Shown here one piece after another: positions 1-12,419 of a DNA stretch of 64,000 nt. How positions within the stretch are numbered: the first letter of the stretch is position 1; each line of letters opens with the position of its first letter. The DNA lies in NCBI RefSeq assembly GCF_019649055.1, contig NW_026570334.1, forward strand, positions 310,001-374,000. The letters run 5' to 3'. The stretch comes from Paramacrobiotus metropolitanus. Its lineage: Eukaryota; Tardigrada; Eutardigrada; Parachela; Macrobiotidae. The position numbers and the translations under genes were made by a program. The notes below the pieces were generated by a model that made no database searches, was not told the origin of the DNA, and saw only the letters and a list, made by a program, of their open reading frames with translations.

Positions 1-582
1 ACTCAAAACGGAAATGTAACAGTGGATCGATGTCATTTATCCACCAGTGCAATTCTGAAATTGCAACCAAGCTTGGACTGTAAATCAACGAGGCTATATG
101 TGCAGTCTGCAGATGCTTACGGTTATTCTAGCAGCAGTATCGTCTCTTCCCTGATGTTTCCTTTGAGAAAGAAGGGAATAGTTTTCTGCCACGATTCAGT
201 TGTTTATGGCCAGAGAAAACAGTTCAAAAATGCCCGCCGGGCATGCAACTTTATAAAGTATCGTTTTTGAAAAGTGTTTGAAAGCATGAAATCCCGATTT
301 GTGCAGCAACAGAACCAGTGGCGCGTCTAGAACTTTTTTCACGGGTGGGCCAGCGAACCCTTTGTGAAATATTCTTATAACGTTAAGCGGTTGGTATCTG
401 TTTTTGCCTTTTTAAGTGGACTTGGATTAAAATACACCGTTGATAAAGGTACTTTAAATTCAGAATTCAATCTCACTGCAAACTCGCTGAATTCAATCTC
501 ACTGAATTTAATCTCACTGCAAACCTTAGGCGAACTTGACTCGCTTATGCGGTCGGGTTTAATGGTTCAAATTTACATCGGT

Positions 583-1060
583 TGACAATTTTTCGCGCGA
601 AGCGCGAAGCCAACGAGCTATTTCGCTGCGGAAATCGCTAGAAATTCTATTAAAAATAGTAGAATAATTCAAACTTTCTTGTAGCGAAAGCTAAAGGGCA
701 AGAAGTAAGGCGGCATTATGTATAAAGCTTTTAAAAAATGTCAACTTTCGCGCGAAGCGCGAAGGCGACACACGCTTTTGCTGTGTGATTTACTAGAAAT
801 TTTATAAGAAATAGTTAAGGTATTACGATTTTCTTGCACGAGCACTTTTCGGATCTTCGTTTATTAATAAACTAGTAATGTGCGCAAATGCGTGAAAAAT
901 GGAATATGACGTGCTTATATTTCGAGCAAGGACTTTAAGTTCATTTACATAATATTATTTATGTACGGTAAAAAGCCATGCACTTATACGCCGAGCGCGA
1001 AGCTGATACATACTCGGTTTTACTGCAAGAATAGAAATTCACTCACAAATAGTAATTTTT
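583..1060 (+). repeat. Three-copy degenerate repeat with CGCGCGAAGCGCGAAG core
   Basis: The motif TTTCGCGCGAAGCGCGAAG occurs near 588 and 742, with a weaker copy (CGCCGAGCGCGAAG) near 989. Each copy is followed at similar distance by a CGCTG/TGCTG segment and by TAGAAAT, so the unit is longer than the core (about 150 bp). The core is itself nearly palindromic. I do not recognise the family. Confidence 0.5.
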
Positions 1061-1451
1061 TGGCTTATTTTTTGGTCACTGTTGAAAACGATAAAATAAA
1101 TAAATACAGAAAAAGGCGGCACTTCAAAAAGCTGTGATCGACGACTAAAAGACAAGAGATGAAAAAGTCGGGGACGGTGTGCCTACTATGTAACGTCCTT
1201 GGCAGGCAGCTTGCTACTTTCCGGCTGCTGCTGTCACCTCTCATCGGTTACGTGCTACATTTATTGTACTTTCCTATATCCCTCAAAGCACGGTGCTGCC
1301 GCTGCACACGATTTACAGTGTATTTTCAAGTTTGTAGCTACAACGAACGTTTTACCAAGGGGGGAGTACATTGGAAAATGGGAAATATATATGAAAAATT
1401 TTCACAAGGGGTACCGCTGTGCATTTTGAAGTACCCAAATCTGTAGTTTAC

Positions 1452-1483
1452 GGGGGGGGCTTTGGCCCCGGGAGCCCCCCCCC
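1452..1483. repeat. G-run/C-run palindrome
   Basis: Eight G, then CTTTGGCCCCGGGAG, then nine C. The G-run pairs with the C-run and the centre contains GGCCCCGGG, so a strong hairpin is expected. It may be an end of a degraded element; no partner is seen nearby. Confidence 0.5.
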
Positions 1484-2186
1484 TTAAACGCACCACTGAA
1501 CAGAACAGAATCGTAGGGGATCAGTTGTGTGCCGCGCAGCAAAACCAGTACCGTCGCAGAAGTCATCCGTTTTCCATGTACCAGCACAAACATTTGCGAG
1601 TATCCTTTAATAAGCCTTTGGGCAATTAATCATGTACAGGCCGGAGTAACTCAACGTCACAACTAAAGGAAAAAACAATGCGCTGGATGAAAAACATCAA
1701 AATACCCGCCAAGCAAGGAGAGCGAATATGTAGCCCGAACAACGGCGATCCGGTCTGGGACCGGGAAGCAGCTGCCCGTAGACGATGTGCCATGGCACAA
1801 TCTGGATAAGAACAGAGCGCTAACCGGTGATATAGAACGCACCGCTGTGTGTCGTACAACATACAGCAATAATTAATCCCACATATTCTTGCAACAGCAC
1901 TGAAACGGTTAACGTGCACGGAACGCACCAAAATTTGCCCGCATTAAAATCAATAAAAAAGCGGCAGGGTCATGACTGACCGAAACATTTGCACAGCCAA
2001 TGGGCTTAAGCCGGGCATTACGATGTGTGCGGGACATACATAGTTAACGATCGATCAGCAATTAGCCAGTGCCACTGGCATATTGGTTCATTCGGCAGAT
2101 CTTTTTATGCCATACTTCGAAGTACCTCTAAAGGTATTAAGACAACAGCATTTTGTTCAACAGTAACATTGTGCGTTTGTTGTGCC

Positions 2187-2340
2187 TTGTACACGATCCG
2201 GATTGACCTTAGCGGTCATTAGCCAGCCAGTGCCGTTCTCGCACATACATGATTCACTTGTCAGATTCGTTTGTTGACATCATTTTGAAAGCGAAGATGG
2301 TTCTTTATCTTCAAAACAGGACAATTATTTTCTTGAACCC
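2187..2340 (+). repeat. Direct repeat upstream of receptor A (partner at 4999-5150)
   Basis: ATTGACCTT..CGGTCAT, TTGCCGTTC..GCACATAC and CGTTGACATC.TTTTGAAAGC follow each other in the same order here and at about 4999-5150. The two copies flank the 3449-4511 receptor pseudogene in the same orientation. They could be remnants of a local duplication or two copies of an old element. Confidence 0.5.
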
Positions 2341-3448
2341 ATAAATTTTCAAAGTTCATTTTACTGCATCAACAAAATATCGCCGTTTTCGCCGACAAAA
2401 TATTAGCCAGAACAAAATATCGCCGTTTATTCGGTAGCCTGCCATCCTTTTTGCACACTGCTTTTCGGTGATATCCCCAAATTTTCCTTATGGTTTCGAG
2501 AAAAATTATTGGACAATCCTGGGATGGTAATAAAACGATGTTATTAAGCAAACGGAAACGCCTTGACGGCAGTACTTCCTGACCATGTAGTACGAACTTT
2601 ACGCTTTTAAATTAATCCAGCAGCCATCGTCAAATCCTTATCGATTCCCTTTCTGAAACAAATAATTATTCTGTGCGCTATATCGAGGCTAGTAATTACC
2701 AAAGAAGTAGGATCACTGGCTACTGCCGATGGAATGTTAAATGAAATATCTGCATTTCCCTTCTGGTATGCAGTGATGCTTGCAGTGATTTAATTTCCGG
2801 TGACTTCCGGAGTTAAATAATTTCGACGGGTTTCGTACGGAAATTACACCTTAAACTCGAGCGCAGGTCCGTTTGCTTCAAAAAGGAGTCCTCAAAAGTG
2901 TTCAGAAGCGATACTGAACTTATTAAAATGGGTAATCGCCGCGGTAGTTACCGATTTGGAATCGGTAACTAACTTGTTTTCGCGCTAATACGCTCACGCT
3001 TAATTAGTCTCCCGTTACTTAACGAGTGAGCCACTCCAGGCAGCTAAGTCGGTCCCAATGAAAGGCGGTTCCCGTGCCTGATTGCACGCTTGATTACACA
3101 ATTGGGTCTTCTACTCAATTTGATGGCTTGCAGTTACAGTTCCTGGATGCTGGTTGACAGCGTCTCCGGTGGGTTCGCTTGCGTCTGCAGTTGATCACCA
3201 TAAATTCAACGAAATACCACGGTATTTTCGCCCATCAAACGGAAATGTTTTCCACAAATTACAATCAATATTTTGCCATTTCCACCGGGCATCAGACTGC
3301 GACCCCGGGAAGATGGCTATATAAGCATGAATGTCCCCAGCTGCAGCAGCAGCATTATTTGTTCGGCGTTGTTGGATTTGGGGGAAAAGGCAATTTTGTT
3401 TTGCAACAGCCCAGCGTTTGTGACTAAGTCCAAGATAACGGGTCCACA

Positions 3449-4511
3449 ATGCCTGTTGTCCCGAACGCCTCCTCTAGCACTTCAGCTGTCATCTCGAATT
3501 CCTCAACGATTAACCATCATCCATCAGCCATAGCGGTTTGGCCCATTATTTCTCCCGTCTTTACACTCCTAGCCAACAGCGGCGTTGTCCTTCTGATCGG
3601 CTGCAAGGAGAAACTGCGGACACCCTTTAACATGTACATCGTGGCATTAGCACTGAGCAACATCGCTTTTGTCAGCATATCCGACACACTGGACCTAGCA
3701 AATTTGGGATTCGCCGGCCCAGAGCTGGACACTGGGCGCCGCGGCCTGCACGTCGATCCTCTATGGCAACTATATTGTAGTCGCCGTTACTGTGCACCTG
3801 CATCTGCTGGTCAGTCTTAGTCGCGCCTGGGCGTTGTTTGGACCTATGTCCTATCGCACCCATCATACCATCCGGCTGGCGGTGGCGTTCTGTGTGGGCG
3901 CGGTGATTTATGTGCACATTCTGTTGTTGCCCGGCATCGTCCTCGACGCTATGTATTACCGCATCCCCGTGGCGATGGGCTGCTGGTTAAACACGTCCAG
4001 GCAGTTAGGATGGGCGACCTTCACATCCGTTGTGGTGTTCGATCTGCCCAAAATCTTCATTGTCCTGTGCTATCCGGTGCTGCTGTGGAGGGCTATGCAG
4101 AGAAGAAAGATCGCGGCCGTTTTACATGGAAAGCGAGACGCCATGTGTATGTCGGCATGGACTCCGTCGAACGTCTGCGTCAATAACGATGTCCGTCGGG
4201 ATAATTCCGCTTCGCGGCCGTTCATCGTCCTGACTTTGTTCACCGTTGGTGTTGTCGTATTCTGGATTCCTTCAATGGTGTGCTACATTCTCGTTTACTT
4301 TATTCCACTGTCAGACATGATTATGTTTGCCGAGATAGGGGCAATTCTGTATCCACTGCAGGGGTTGCTGGATCCGGTATTCTTCTGTCTAAGTGTCAAA
4401 GATTTGTGGTGGCACCTGGATTTACTGTGGCAACAGTGTACAAGATCCCGCAAGGGTGACTTCAGAAGACAATCTATGCGGTCAACGGTGCAAGCAGCTC
4501 ATTATCCATAA
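3449..4511 (+). pseudogene. Rhodopsin-like seven-helix receptor A, frameshifted after TM2
   Basis: Single-exon member of the receptor family whose intact forms lie at 24930-26000 and 34920-35981. The first frame (from ATG 3449) holds an N-glycosylation-rich N-terminus, TM1 with LLANSGVV, the LRTPFN loop and TM2 with LALSNIAF. Homology then jumps to the next frame just before the codon at 3726 (WTLGAAACTS, TM3). It continues through SRAWALF, TM4-5 and CW.P-type TM6 (FWIPSMVCY), then TM7 with LLDPVFFCL, ending at the TAA at 4509-4511. One extra base (or two missing) between about 3715 and 3726 explains the jump, and no splice sites are available. Start 3449 is chosen because it aligns with the intact paralogues. 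A recent pseudogene is most likely; an assembly error cannot be excluded. Confidence 0.8.
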
Positions 4512-7500
4512 TATAATGTACAGCGCACAAGTCTGCCGAAAACAACTTGTTCGACAAGATTTGTACATCATCTGGCTTTGTTGTCAGCAAAGATTAACTT
4601 TCTGATAAATTTATTTACAGTACATGCAATTAGTACTTACATATTGTCCGTTAATGATGTGTTCAACGCAGTTAAGGCCACTATTTTTAACATTTTGTAA
4701 ATAGATCTTAATTTAATTTAACTGACAACAACAAAAACATTCATCTAATTCAGCAACACATTTGAGATCGTTGATTGATTTAGGGTTTACTCAAGTGTAA
4801 TACTCGTACATGGGCAAGATGCGCCGCATAAGCATGGGCCTCGAGCAAATCTCGTTTTTTTCTGAAATTTTAAATTCTTTTCGAGTCAAATCCAAGAAAC
4901 ATGCAAAGCCAACGCTCGCATGCGAGCCTTAATTGATTTGCGTTGGCAAGACCTGGTTATGAACAATAGCGTTCAACTCGGCATCCAGTCACCTTGTGCG
5001 TTGTGCACTCTATGATCCTAATTGACCTTTTCGGTCATAAGCTAACAATTGCCGTTCGCACATACTTGGTTGACTAGCCAGGTTTGTTCGTTGACATCCT
5101 TTTGAAAGCAAAATCTTTTTGATTTTCCAAACAATTTCAAAACTATCTACTCTGGAGGTGCAGAAAAACGCGCAAAATGTATTTCTTTTACAATTTATGC
5201 TGAAGTTAATAATAATTTTCAGCGTAGAAGCCTCACAAAAAGCGGGAAACACATTGTTGAAAATTTGAAAATGCCACGATCACCGAGTTTGTACTAGCGG
5301 ATTCACTTTGGTGGCTATGTATAGTCTGATCTGACGGTGAGGAAATCTCCCCGCCACCGAAATGTGATGCCTTCGCTTTTAGAAAACTCCGCGTTTCCTT
5401 CAAGAAGACTGTCCTGTATTATGCATCACGGATACTAATAAAAATGATACACCAAGTGATTTCGCTGTAGTATGATAGTTCATGATAATTGCGAAAGGAT
5501 GTCAAACACGATGATCGAAAATATTTCCGGTTTCATGCGACAATGGTATTCTGGTTGACTGCACCAGTGCGCCACCTCGTAGCCATCTTTTCAAAAGTGT
5601 ACAGTGGACGCCATTAATGTGGTTACACTAGACAATCGGTCCGAGGACCGATATTTTAACGGCAAGATCGACAACAGACCAAAATAAGTCGGTCATGTCC
5701 ATTGCGCGTAGACCGGTAGACTCGTAATAAACTCATGCACTTGAAACTTGCACATTTCCAAACGAAAACCATCAATCGATAACTCAAACGAATGAGAAAA
5801 AAATTCTAAGAATTTTGATACCAGACAAATTGGTTTTTATTTCATCTAAGAGAAAATCGAGGTTCCTAAAGTTTCCCGTAGACAAAGCATAGGATTTGAA
5901 TCCATGCGCAAAATTCTTAGAATTTTTTTCTCATTCGTTTGAGTTATCGATTGATGGTTTTCGTTGGGAAATGTGCAAGGTGCAAGTGTAAACATCAGCA
6001 GGCCGATGGCCAGCACAGAATTGGCTGTCTGAGTACAGATAAGTATCTGGTTGCGCGCGGTTTGAGTGTAACCACATTTATGGTGTCCACTGTACATGCA
6101 CGTTCTTTTAATACATTATATTATTCAGTTCGAAATCGAGTGTAACTGTAAAGTGCCAATTGCAAATGGTATGGTCATTATTATTGCGTTCACCGAATAT
6201 TTGCAAAATCCAGATATTAAAGGGGCTCTCTGGTTTTTGAAAATGAATGTCAAAAAGGAATTTGTATCGATTTCAGATGGTTGTCGTACTGTCGGGATAA
6301 ACTGAGCCAGCGTCATGCAGCATCAGGCCGGTGAAGATATAAGCAACGGCAGGAAAAAGACTGGTAGTCATCGCGTGTTTCCGAATTGTCATTGACCGGG
6401 GCATTGATAATTAAACAGGCTGAAAATTGTTGTTATTTGATAAAAAGTTAGCTTCAGCGATTGCCGTTGAGCAAGGACAAAGTACTTCCGTAAAATAAAA
6501 CACTATTTATAGACATAACCAGTTAATAAACGCCTGAGAAGGCTTTGAATGAGACAAAATTTCATTCTCCGACCACTGTAGAAAAGAAGTTGAAATCAGC
6601 CGGTCGGTTCGTGACAGCAGAAGTTTATTCAGTAAGTCAGTAAGCATTGTGCAAAAGGAAGACAGTCATCGCGCACAAACTGCCACCACACAGAGCTGCA
6701 CTCGCACAGAAACGCGCTGCAAAATATGCTCTTAAACGAAGCATCATCCATTTATTTATTTTGCACTACGTATCTGCTTAGTCAGCCTTAGTGTTGTTCT
6801 TTGCGTGTACTTGTAGTCGCTCTGGTCAGTGGATCGACTTTCATATCTGGTAGGTCCCGAGGTCGAACCGTAACATCCACCAGATCTTCGGCTGCCGACT
6901 GGTCCTGTACATTGGCCCTCGGCGGCTGCCGGCAACGCAAAGGTTCCTTATGTTCGCATGGAGTAGTGGGATGCTTGGGAACCATATGAACCCAGGACAG
7001 ATCTTTATGACAGTGATGAGACATGTTGATAGCGCCCAACGGTAGAATCGGACAGATCACTAAGCCTTTCAATGTAATTTATTTAAAAGAGAAAAACGTC
7101 TTTGACACTGCCAATCATATCATCTCTCTAAAAATGCGGAGAATCGGTTTTGTTATCAGTTCGTTGTCAGTCTGCATGCTGCATTGGTAATACGAGCAAA
7201 ATAAAGCTGTGCTGTGTTAAAATAACAATATTAATCTGTCAAAAGATAAACTAGGCATAGTTCCCGATAAAGAGCAGGCATGTGCACAGTAATACAGTTC
7301 GGATTGAACATGCCATCGACCAGTACAGATAAAGGTCGTCTACCGTTGGCATCGGACAAATGTAACAATGTTATCTGGACTAAACTTTGAAATATGCTGG
7401 CCGTAGTTTGTTTTCCCCGTGCTCACAACCATCGTTATGACTGCATTGTGTATGGATGGCTACCGTTCAGCATGAAAGCTCATGTGACTGACCATGGTGA

Positions 7501-7839
7501 GTACAAGCTCTCAAAATGATTACCACGTTCGGAAATCATTACAGAATGGTGCTCGATCGGATAGAATAATTTATAAAAGTACGTCAAAGGGGCGACATGT
7601 ATGTATTTCTTCAATTTTGGAGCCTATCAGTGACGGTTCCATATAGCACTACAATAGAAATTTATTTCTGAAAACCTGCCCTTTCATGGACAGCCGATCG
7701 TCGTTTTGTACGATATAATAGTGGATAACTCTGACGGCAAAAACATCAATCGATAAAACAGAGCCATTTATTCAAATTTGAAACATTTTTATGCCGAATG
7801 CGTAACAGTGGCAACATTTCTGTGGGTTACAAGCTTTCT
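4512..7839. other. Gene-free stretch
   Basis: It contains the second copy of the 150 bp repeat (about 4999-5150) and a foldback MITE (5602-6092). An open frame of 94 codons on the minus strand (6788-7072) has no signal peptide, no domain and no paralogue in the window; I do not call it a gene. The rest shows nothing recognisable. Confidence 0.55.
5602..6092. mobile_element. Foldback MITE with CAGTGGAC ends, TA target site
   Basis: The two ends are long inverted repeats. CAGTGGACGCCATTAATGTG near 5602 pairs with CACATTTATGGTGTCCACTG ending at 6092, and the inner arms (ACCATCAATCGATAACTCAA and its complement) pair around a loop of about 80 bp. TA dinucleotides flank both ends, as expected for Tc1/mariner/pogo-type insertion. 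It has no coding capacity. A relative lies at 45645-46200. Confidence 0.8.
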
Positions 7840-8842
7840 CTAGAACGATCTCATGCTAGAATGGAAGTCTCTGAGACCAAGACAGAATAAAATGGGATCC
7901 AAAAGGGCCTGCAGCGAATACAAACTACCTTGTATCTCGTAAAACATTGGCATCGTGGTCGGGGAAATGGCATGAAATGAAATCGCTGAGTATGAAGAAC
8001 ATCATCGACGGAATCCAACAGACACCCACACCAATCGTTAATAAGGTCACCACGACAAACGGCCGCGATACCGCGCTCTCCCTTCCGCGACTGCTATCGC
8101 GCAACGTGGAGTCGCGAGTCCCTTCTCGGGTAGCATTTTGTAAGGGCAAAGTTATACGTCGCCTCTTTAAGGTCTTCCACAGCAGAATCGGATAGCACGC
8201 TGGTATAAACAACTTGGGAACATCAAACACCACTATACTGGTCAGCATGGCCCAGGTAATTTGTTTCGCTCGGTTCAACCAACAAACTGATTCTGTAAAG
8301 ATGCGATAATACACCGCGTCCAGAATAAGCCCCGGCAGCAACATAATGTGCACATAAATCACCGCTCCTCCGCAGCAGAGCGCCGCTATGGCGATGGTGT
8401 GGCGATGCTTATAGGAAATCGGCCAGAACAGTGCCCAACCGCGATTCAAGCTGATAAGTAGATGAATGTGTATGGTAATACCGGAAATTACGTGTGCACC
8501 GTAAAGGTGTACAGTGCATGCCCATCTTCCCAATAACGAATCAGTAATGGAAACATTCACCAAATTTAATGGACTGTCGATGGCAATGTACAGGATGTTG
8601 CTGCATAATAACGCTACAATGTACGTGTTGAATGGTGTCCGCAGTTTGCGAATATACAGCAGCAGGCAGAGTACGGCGCAGTTAGCCAGCAATGTCGCGG
8701 CGGTTATGCTTATCGTCCAGGCTGATAAAGGTCGCGCTTGGATGGCGGTCGTCTCTGTGGCATTTGCTTGGACACTGGATGAATTAGAGAAAAGCATGTT
8801 CTCGGGAGACATAGCAAAGGTTTTAAAAGTTATCTTCTCCAC
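7840..8842 (-). pseudogene. Rhodopsin-like seven-helix receptor B, frameshifted at TM7
   Basis: The open frame from ATG 8842 runs 305 codons and covers TM1 to TM6: LLANCAVL, LRTPFNTYIVAL, CSNILY, C in WACTVHLYG, SLNRGWALFWP in place of a DRY loop, then VCWIPSM in TM6. It hits TAG at 7925-7927. Immediately downstream, one base out of frame, the TM7 motif resumes as YSLQALLDPILFCLGLRDF and ends at a stop at 7840-7842. A GT..AG pair spanning the break is only about 20 bases apart, too short for an intron, so a single-base frameshift is the simplest reading. It is closest to receptor C (12420-13361), which is inverted relative to it. Likely a young pseudogene encoding a receptor without TM7. Confidence 0.8.
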
Positions 8843-10175
8843 ACCACAATATACCCATCTCGCAGATTTTCGTTGGAGCTACAGACGAGAATAACAGCTG
8901 CAGAGTAAGGGTACAAAGCGTGTGCGGATGACGCTGGTATCCATAATTAAACAGTCCTATTACAATCGGGGTAATGTGATTGCCTGCGCACCTGAGTCTT
9001 CTCATACGCTTTAACGAAAACAAAGAAATAAGGAGTGTTATTGGTTTGCAAGAAGAATGACACTGCACTACCTTAATTATTAGTATGTGCTCTGCTCGTA
9101 GGTTACAATCGGAAAATGCCACGCAGTCTGCGCGTTGTCAGGATCGTCATTATACCATGGCGGGCTTATGCCGCCAAACGTGTGGGCAGCGGTTAGGCAT
9201 TCTTCGGGAAGAATGTCTTCTCAGCCTCACTGTTCTGCGGAACCGGCCGTTTTGTTTTTTATTCTGAGCGAGAGGGTGGATTTTAAGGCGCTGCATCGGG
9301 CCGCATCATCACACTCTGCGATTTAGATTTAACTTGCGCGTAAGTCGGCAACGTACAACATACAGTCATTTCCGGCCGGTTTCCGCGCTGCGTGTATAAA
9401 TTCATTCGAGTATATGACAGCATCATAATAATGACGTAAGCTCGACATTTAAGCATTGCATTCAAGCAGCAACGCGTTCCATGTTGGTGTATGTATGGCT
9501 TAAAACAGAGATCAGTACCTGCTACTCAGTAGTAATTAAGCTTGAGTTAGCGCAAGGGCCTTTCAATCCGTAACACAAGCCCACATCTACGAGTACGGAG
9601 GCATGCGACTTGTACTGCGTACGACAACTAAGACTTACGGTGCTGCTAAGTTTAACGGCCGCACAAGACTGATGTAATAAGCTTGGTCGGCATTGTTATG
9701 AAGAAATGCAAGAAACTTCGGACATTTTTTCCTCAAACGAACAGCCGGAAATGCAGCACATAAACAAAAGAATAGCGATTAAGCAGCGGCTTCTGCTAAC
9801 ACCTATGTTCGTTCGTTCGCAGGATTGTACTGCACGCTGCGCTGTCGTTCCTAGTCTTTACAACAGTCGCACTGAACAAAAGTCGCAAAAGTCTCACAAA
9901 TTACGCTTATGATAACATACTGGTTCGGATTTTTGTCTATCTGACTTATGCTGTCTTAAACTACCCGGCAGCTTAACTGCACTTAACCACAGCGCAGTTA
10001 ACTGGCATTACACCCACATAATTTTATAAGAAATTATTACCGACGTTTGCTAGTCATATTCCTTGTGCTCTGGCTTTGCTAGATATCTTACCACCTATAG
10101 ATTTGCTCTGAGGTTTGGGGCTCGCCCAACGCGGTTTTAAGAGCTTTTAGTATTCACCACGAATTTCTATTTGTA
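8843..10175. other. Gene-free stretch
   Basis: Short unconserved frames only. It probably holds the upstream regions of receptor B (leftwards) and of the cysteine-rich gene (rightwards), but I could not pick out specific elements. Confidence 0.5.
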
Positions 10176-11364
10176 ATGACTGCTCGATCTAACTCGCCAT
10201 CGCTCTTTATGCCTGTGTTTGTCACGCTGTTGTTGGGAGTAATTAGCCTGGTTGCAGGACAAAGCCCCAACATGACCACGCTTCCCACCTGCCCAGGTAG
10301 GAATTTCCGCTTGTAAATTTTTTGTTCTTTCATGACATACAGCCCCGTTCTAAATCCGGTGAGAACGATAACAGCACAATCCGACAAACCATGTCTTGAG
10401 CCATTCGCCCTACTACGGCGCACGTATACGCTGTGCCGCAAGAGAAGCAATCCTAGACAGCTTAATGTGCCAGATTGTGTATCTACTATGTGCTGTATCT
10501 ACTACAACATAGTACGGTAGTAACGGTACCATTCAAAATCCACTTCATATTTTATTATACCCGGACTATATGCTGCACAGTTACAGTGTTCACCGGTTTT
10601 TGAAAGGACCATGCCATCGCCACTAAAATTTCAGTTTAAATGATCTGTGCAGCAGAACAAGGATTCTTTGAGAACGGAGCCTGGTGCCAAATTTGCCGTA
10701 TCACGAACGACAGAAAACTAATATTTCAAACCGTAGAATGTGCATTGCTTCATACTGATACGAGTTCGGCTGTTAAAAAATATATGGCCGACATTTATGC
10801 AGGTCAACCTTTCAACGTTTTTGCATTTATGCGGGGTACAAAGTTCTTGTTGCACTTGTACTTTTATGTTTGATGTTCTACGTTGGTAGAAAACTAAAAT
10901 GCACATGCTAATCTGGCGAGTATTGTATTTTTCTAGTGCAGGCGGACTTGTCCGTACTGTGTCCCCTCCTCCCGAATCCCATCCCGCCGTGCCCGGATAT
11001 GTGCCCGCCCTACGGCAGCGATTGCCCTAGCTATCCGACTGCCCACTGTGTCACCAAATGGTGTAGTGATTGTACAGAGCGCTGGTATATCCTTGGTGCA
11101 AACAGCGCCCGCGTGGGTTGGTTCCAGGTCACGGACCAGTGCAACACCACATCGGCTCCTACCTACACTGCTCTGACCCCCCACCCGGGCTGTCCGGCAG
11201 TTACCGGTTGTCCACCAAACAAAGCGTATTTCCTCTGTTCGCAGGAGCCGTGCGCTTGTCAGACGTGTGCGCGGATTCCCTCGGCTGTGTGTTGTAATAA
11301 TTTTTGTAACCAGTGCGGTTTTGCGTTCTACGACAACGGTGTTGATGTTACATCCTCCTGCTAG
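10176..11364 (+). CDS. Secreted cysteine-rich protein, two exons
   Basis: Exon 1 (10176-10296) starts at ATG and encodes a hydrophobic signal peptide (FMPVFVTLLLGVISLVAG) followed by NMT, a glycosylation site. It ends in phase 1 at a GTAGGA donor. Exon 2 (10937-11364) follows a TTTTTCTAG acceptor, and the phases join to give a 182-residue product ending in TAG. The mature part has about 20 cysteines, including a C-terminal CCNNFCNQC cluster, and few charged residues. This fits an extracellular disulfide-rich protein such as a cuticle, mucus or defence protein. I recognise no named domain. It lies between receptors B and C. Splice sites and frame agree well; function is unknown. Confidence 0.75.
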
Positions 11365-12419
11365 CCTTAATCGACCTTACTTCATCTTAAACCTTTTTTT
11401 CCTCTTTTTTCGTCGTATCGCAACAGCCGTAGTCTTGAATTTCAAAACGTTTTGAGTATTTTATCTGCCGTGTAACAATGAAATGAATGAATACGAGAAG
11501 GAGCCCTAATGTTTTTGTTGAGGATGTATGGATATATACTTAATTGTACGTACTGATTGGACAATCTGTAGAGTACGCACGGAAGAAACAATCAATGTTT
11601 ACACAGCACGCGCAGTGACCATTAATAAAGTTGACCATATCCATTGTATCTACGAGTAACAGGGCATTTCGTAACTGTTGATTTAGAATGTTGAGAACAT
11701 TCACGATTTTTATTTTCTAAAATCTTTATTTTTATAAGTTTTCCTGATTTCAGAGAATCTGATGGACGCTGTCTACATAGTAAACAGATCTACAACGTGA
11801 CTGATGGCCTAGAAATTTTACCATAAAAACACACCTACCCGGGATCGGTTGGTTTTGCCATTTTGAAGTCTTTCAATAAACTGCATCAGGCATAGTGCCG
11901 CACCGGGAGATGAAGTTGCTCGAAGCACCGGAAGTATCTGAATACGCAAAGAGATATGCGCGAAATTAAATGATGAAACGTTATGAATACAGGCTAACCA
12001 GCGGACGGGAAAAGCTATGCTTTAAACACCAGACGTATCGAAGTACATAAAAAAAACGCGAATGTCGAAAAGTGATTTGTTTAGGAATACATACAGGCTA
12101 GATGGAAAGAAGTTGTTCGTGTGCGTTACCAACCAAGCGTCCTGAAACGACTCTGTGACTCTCGACGACAGTAAATTAGGGCGAGTGTTAAAATATGAAT
12201 ATCAATCCCGTGAATATGTGTATTTAACCAGCGCATGCACAATGCAGAAATGAAGAGCACACACGCCTGTTCTCGTTTGCACAAGGCATTCGTTCTCCTT
12301 CTTGTGTGTCGTTCTTCTGTACTCACTTCTGTCATTTGCTTGAATTAACATCAGCCAGATTCCTTCATCTGCAAATACTATAGTCAGCTTTCACCGTAAC
12401 GCGTTGAAGTGTGTTTCCG
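11365..12419. other. Gene-free stretch
   Basis: 3' flank of the cysteine-rich gene, with ATTAATAAAG near 11621 as a possible polyadenylation signal, and 5' flank of receptor C. Nothing else is recognised. Confidence 0.45.

Larger units (their letters stand above)
1..3448. other. Gene-free stretch with degenerate repeats
   Basis: I see no convincing coding exon here; all open frames are short, unconserved and lack signal peptides or domain motifs. The stretch holds a small CTGAATTCAATCTCACTG tandem (about 466-525), GAAGCGCGAAG repeats (583-1060), a G8/C9 palindrome (1452-1483) and a repeat of about 150 bp (2187-2340) that recurs downstream of the first receptor gene. Confidence 0.6.

Noticed and set aside
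6788-7072. 94-codon minus-strand frame
   Set aside because: No signal peptide, domain, paralogue or splice context.
7906-7927. GT..AG intron that would rescue receptor B
   Set aside because: Only about 20 bases long, below any plausible intron size, and it would delete conserved TM7 residues.
8514-8894. 126-codon plus-strand frame
   Set aside because: Antisense shadow of receptor B.
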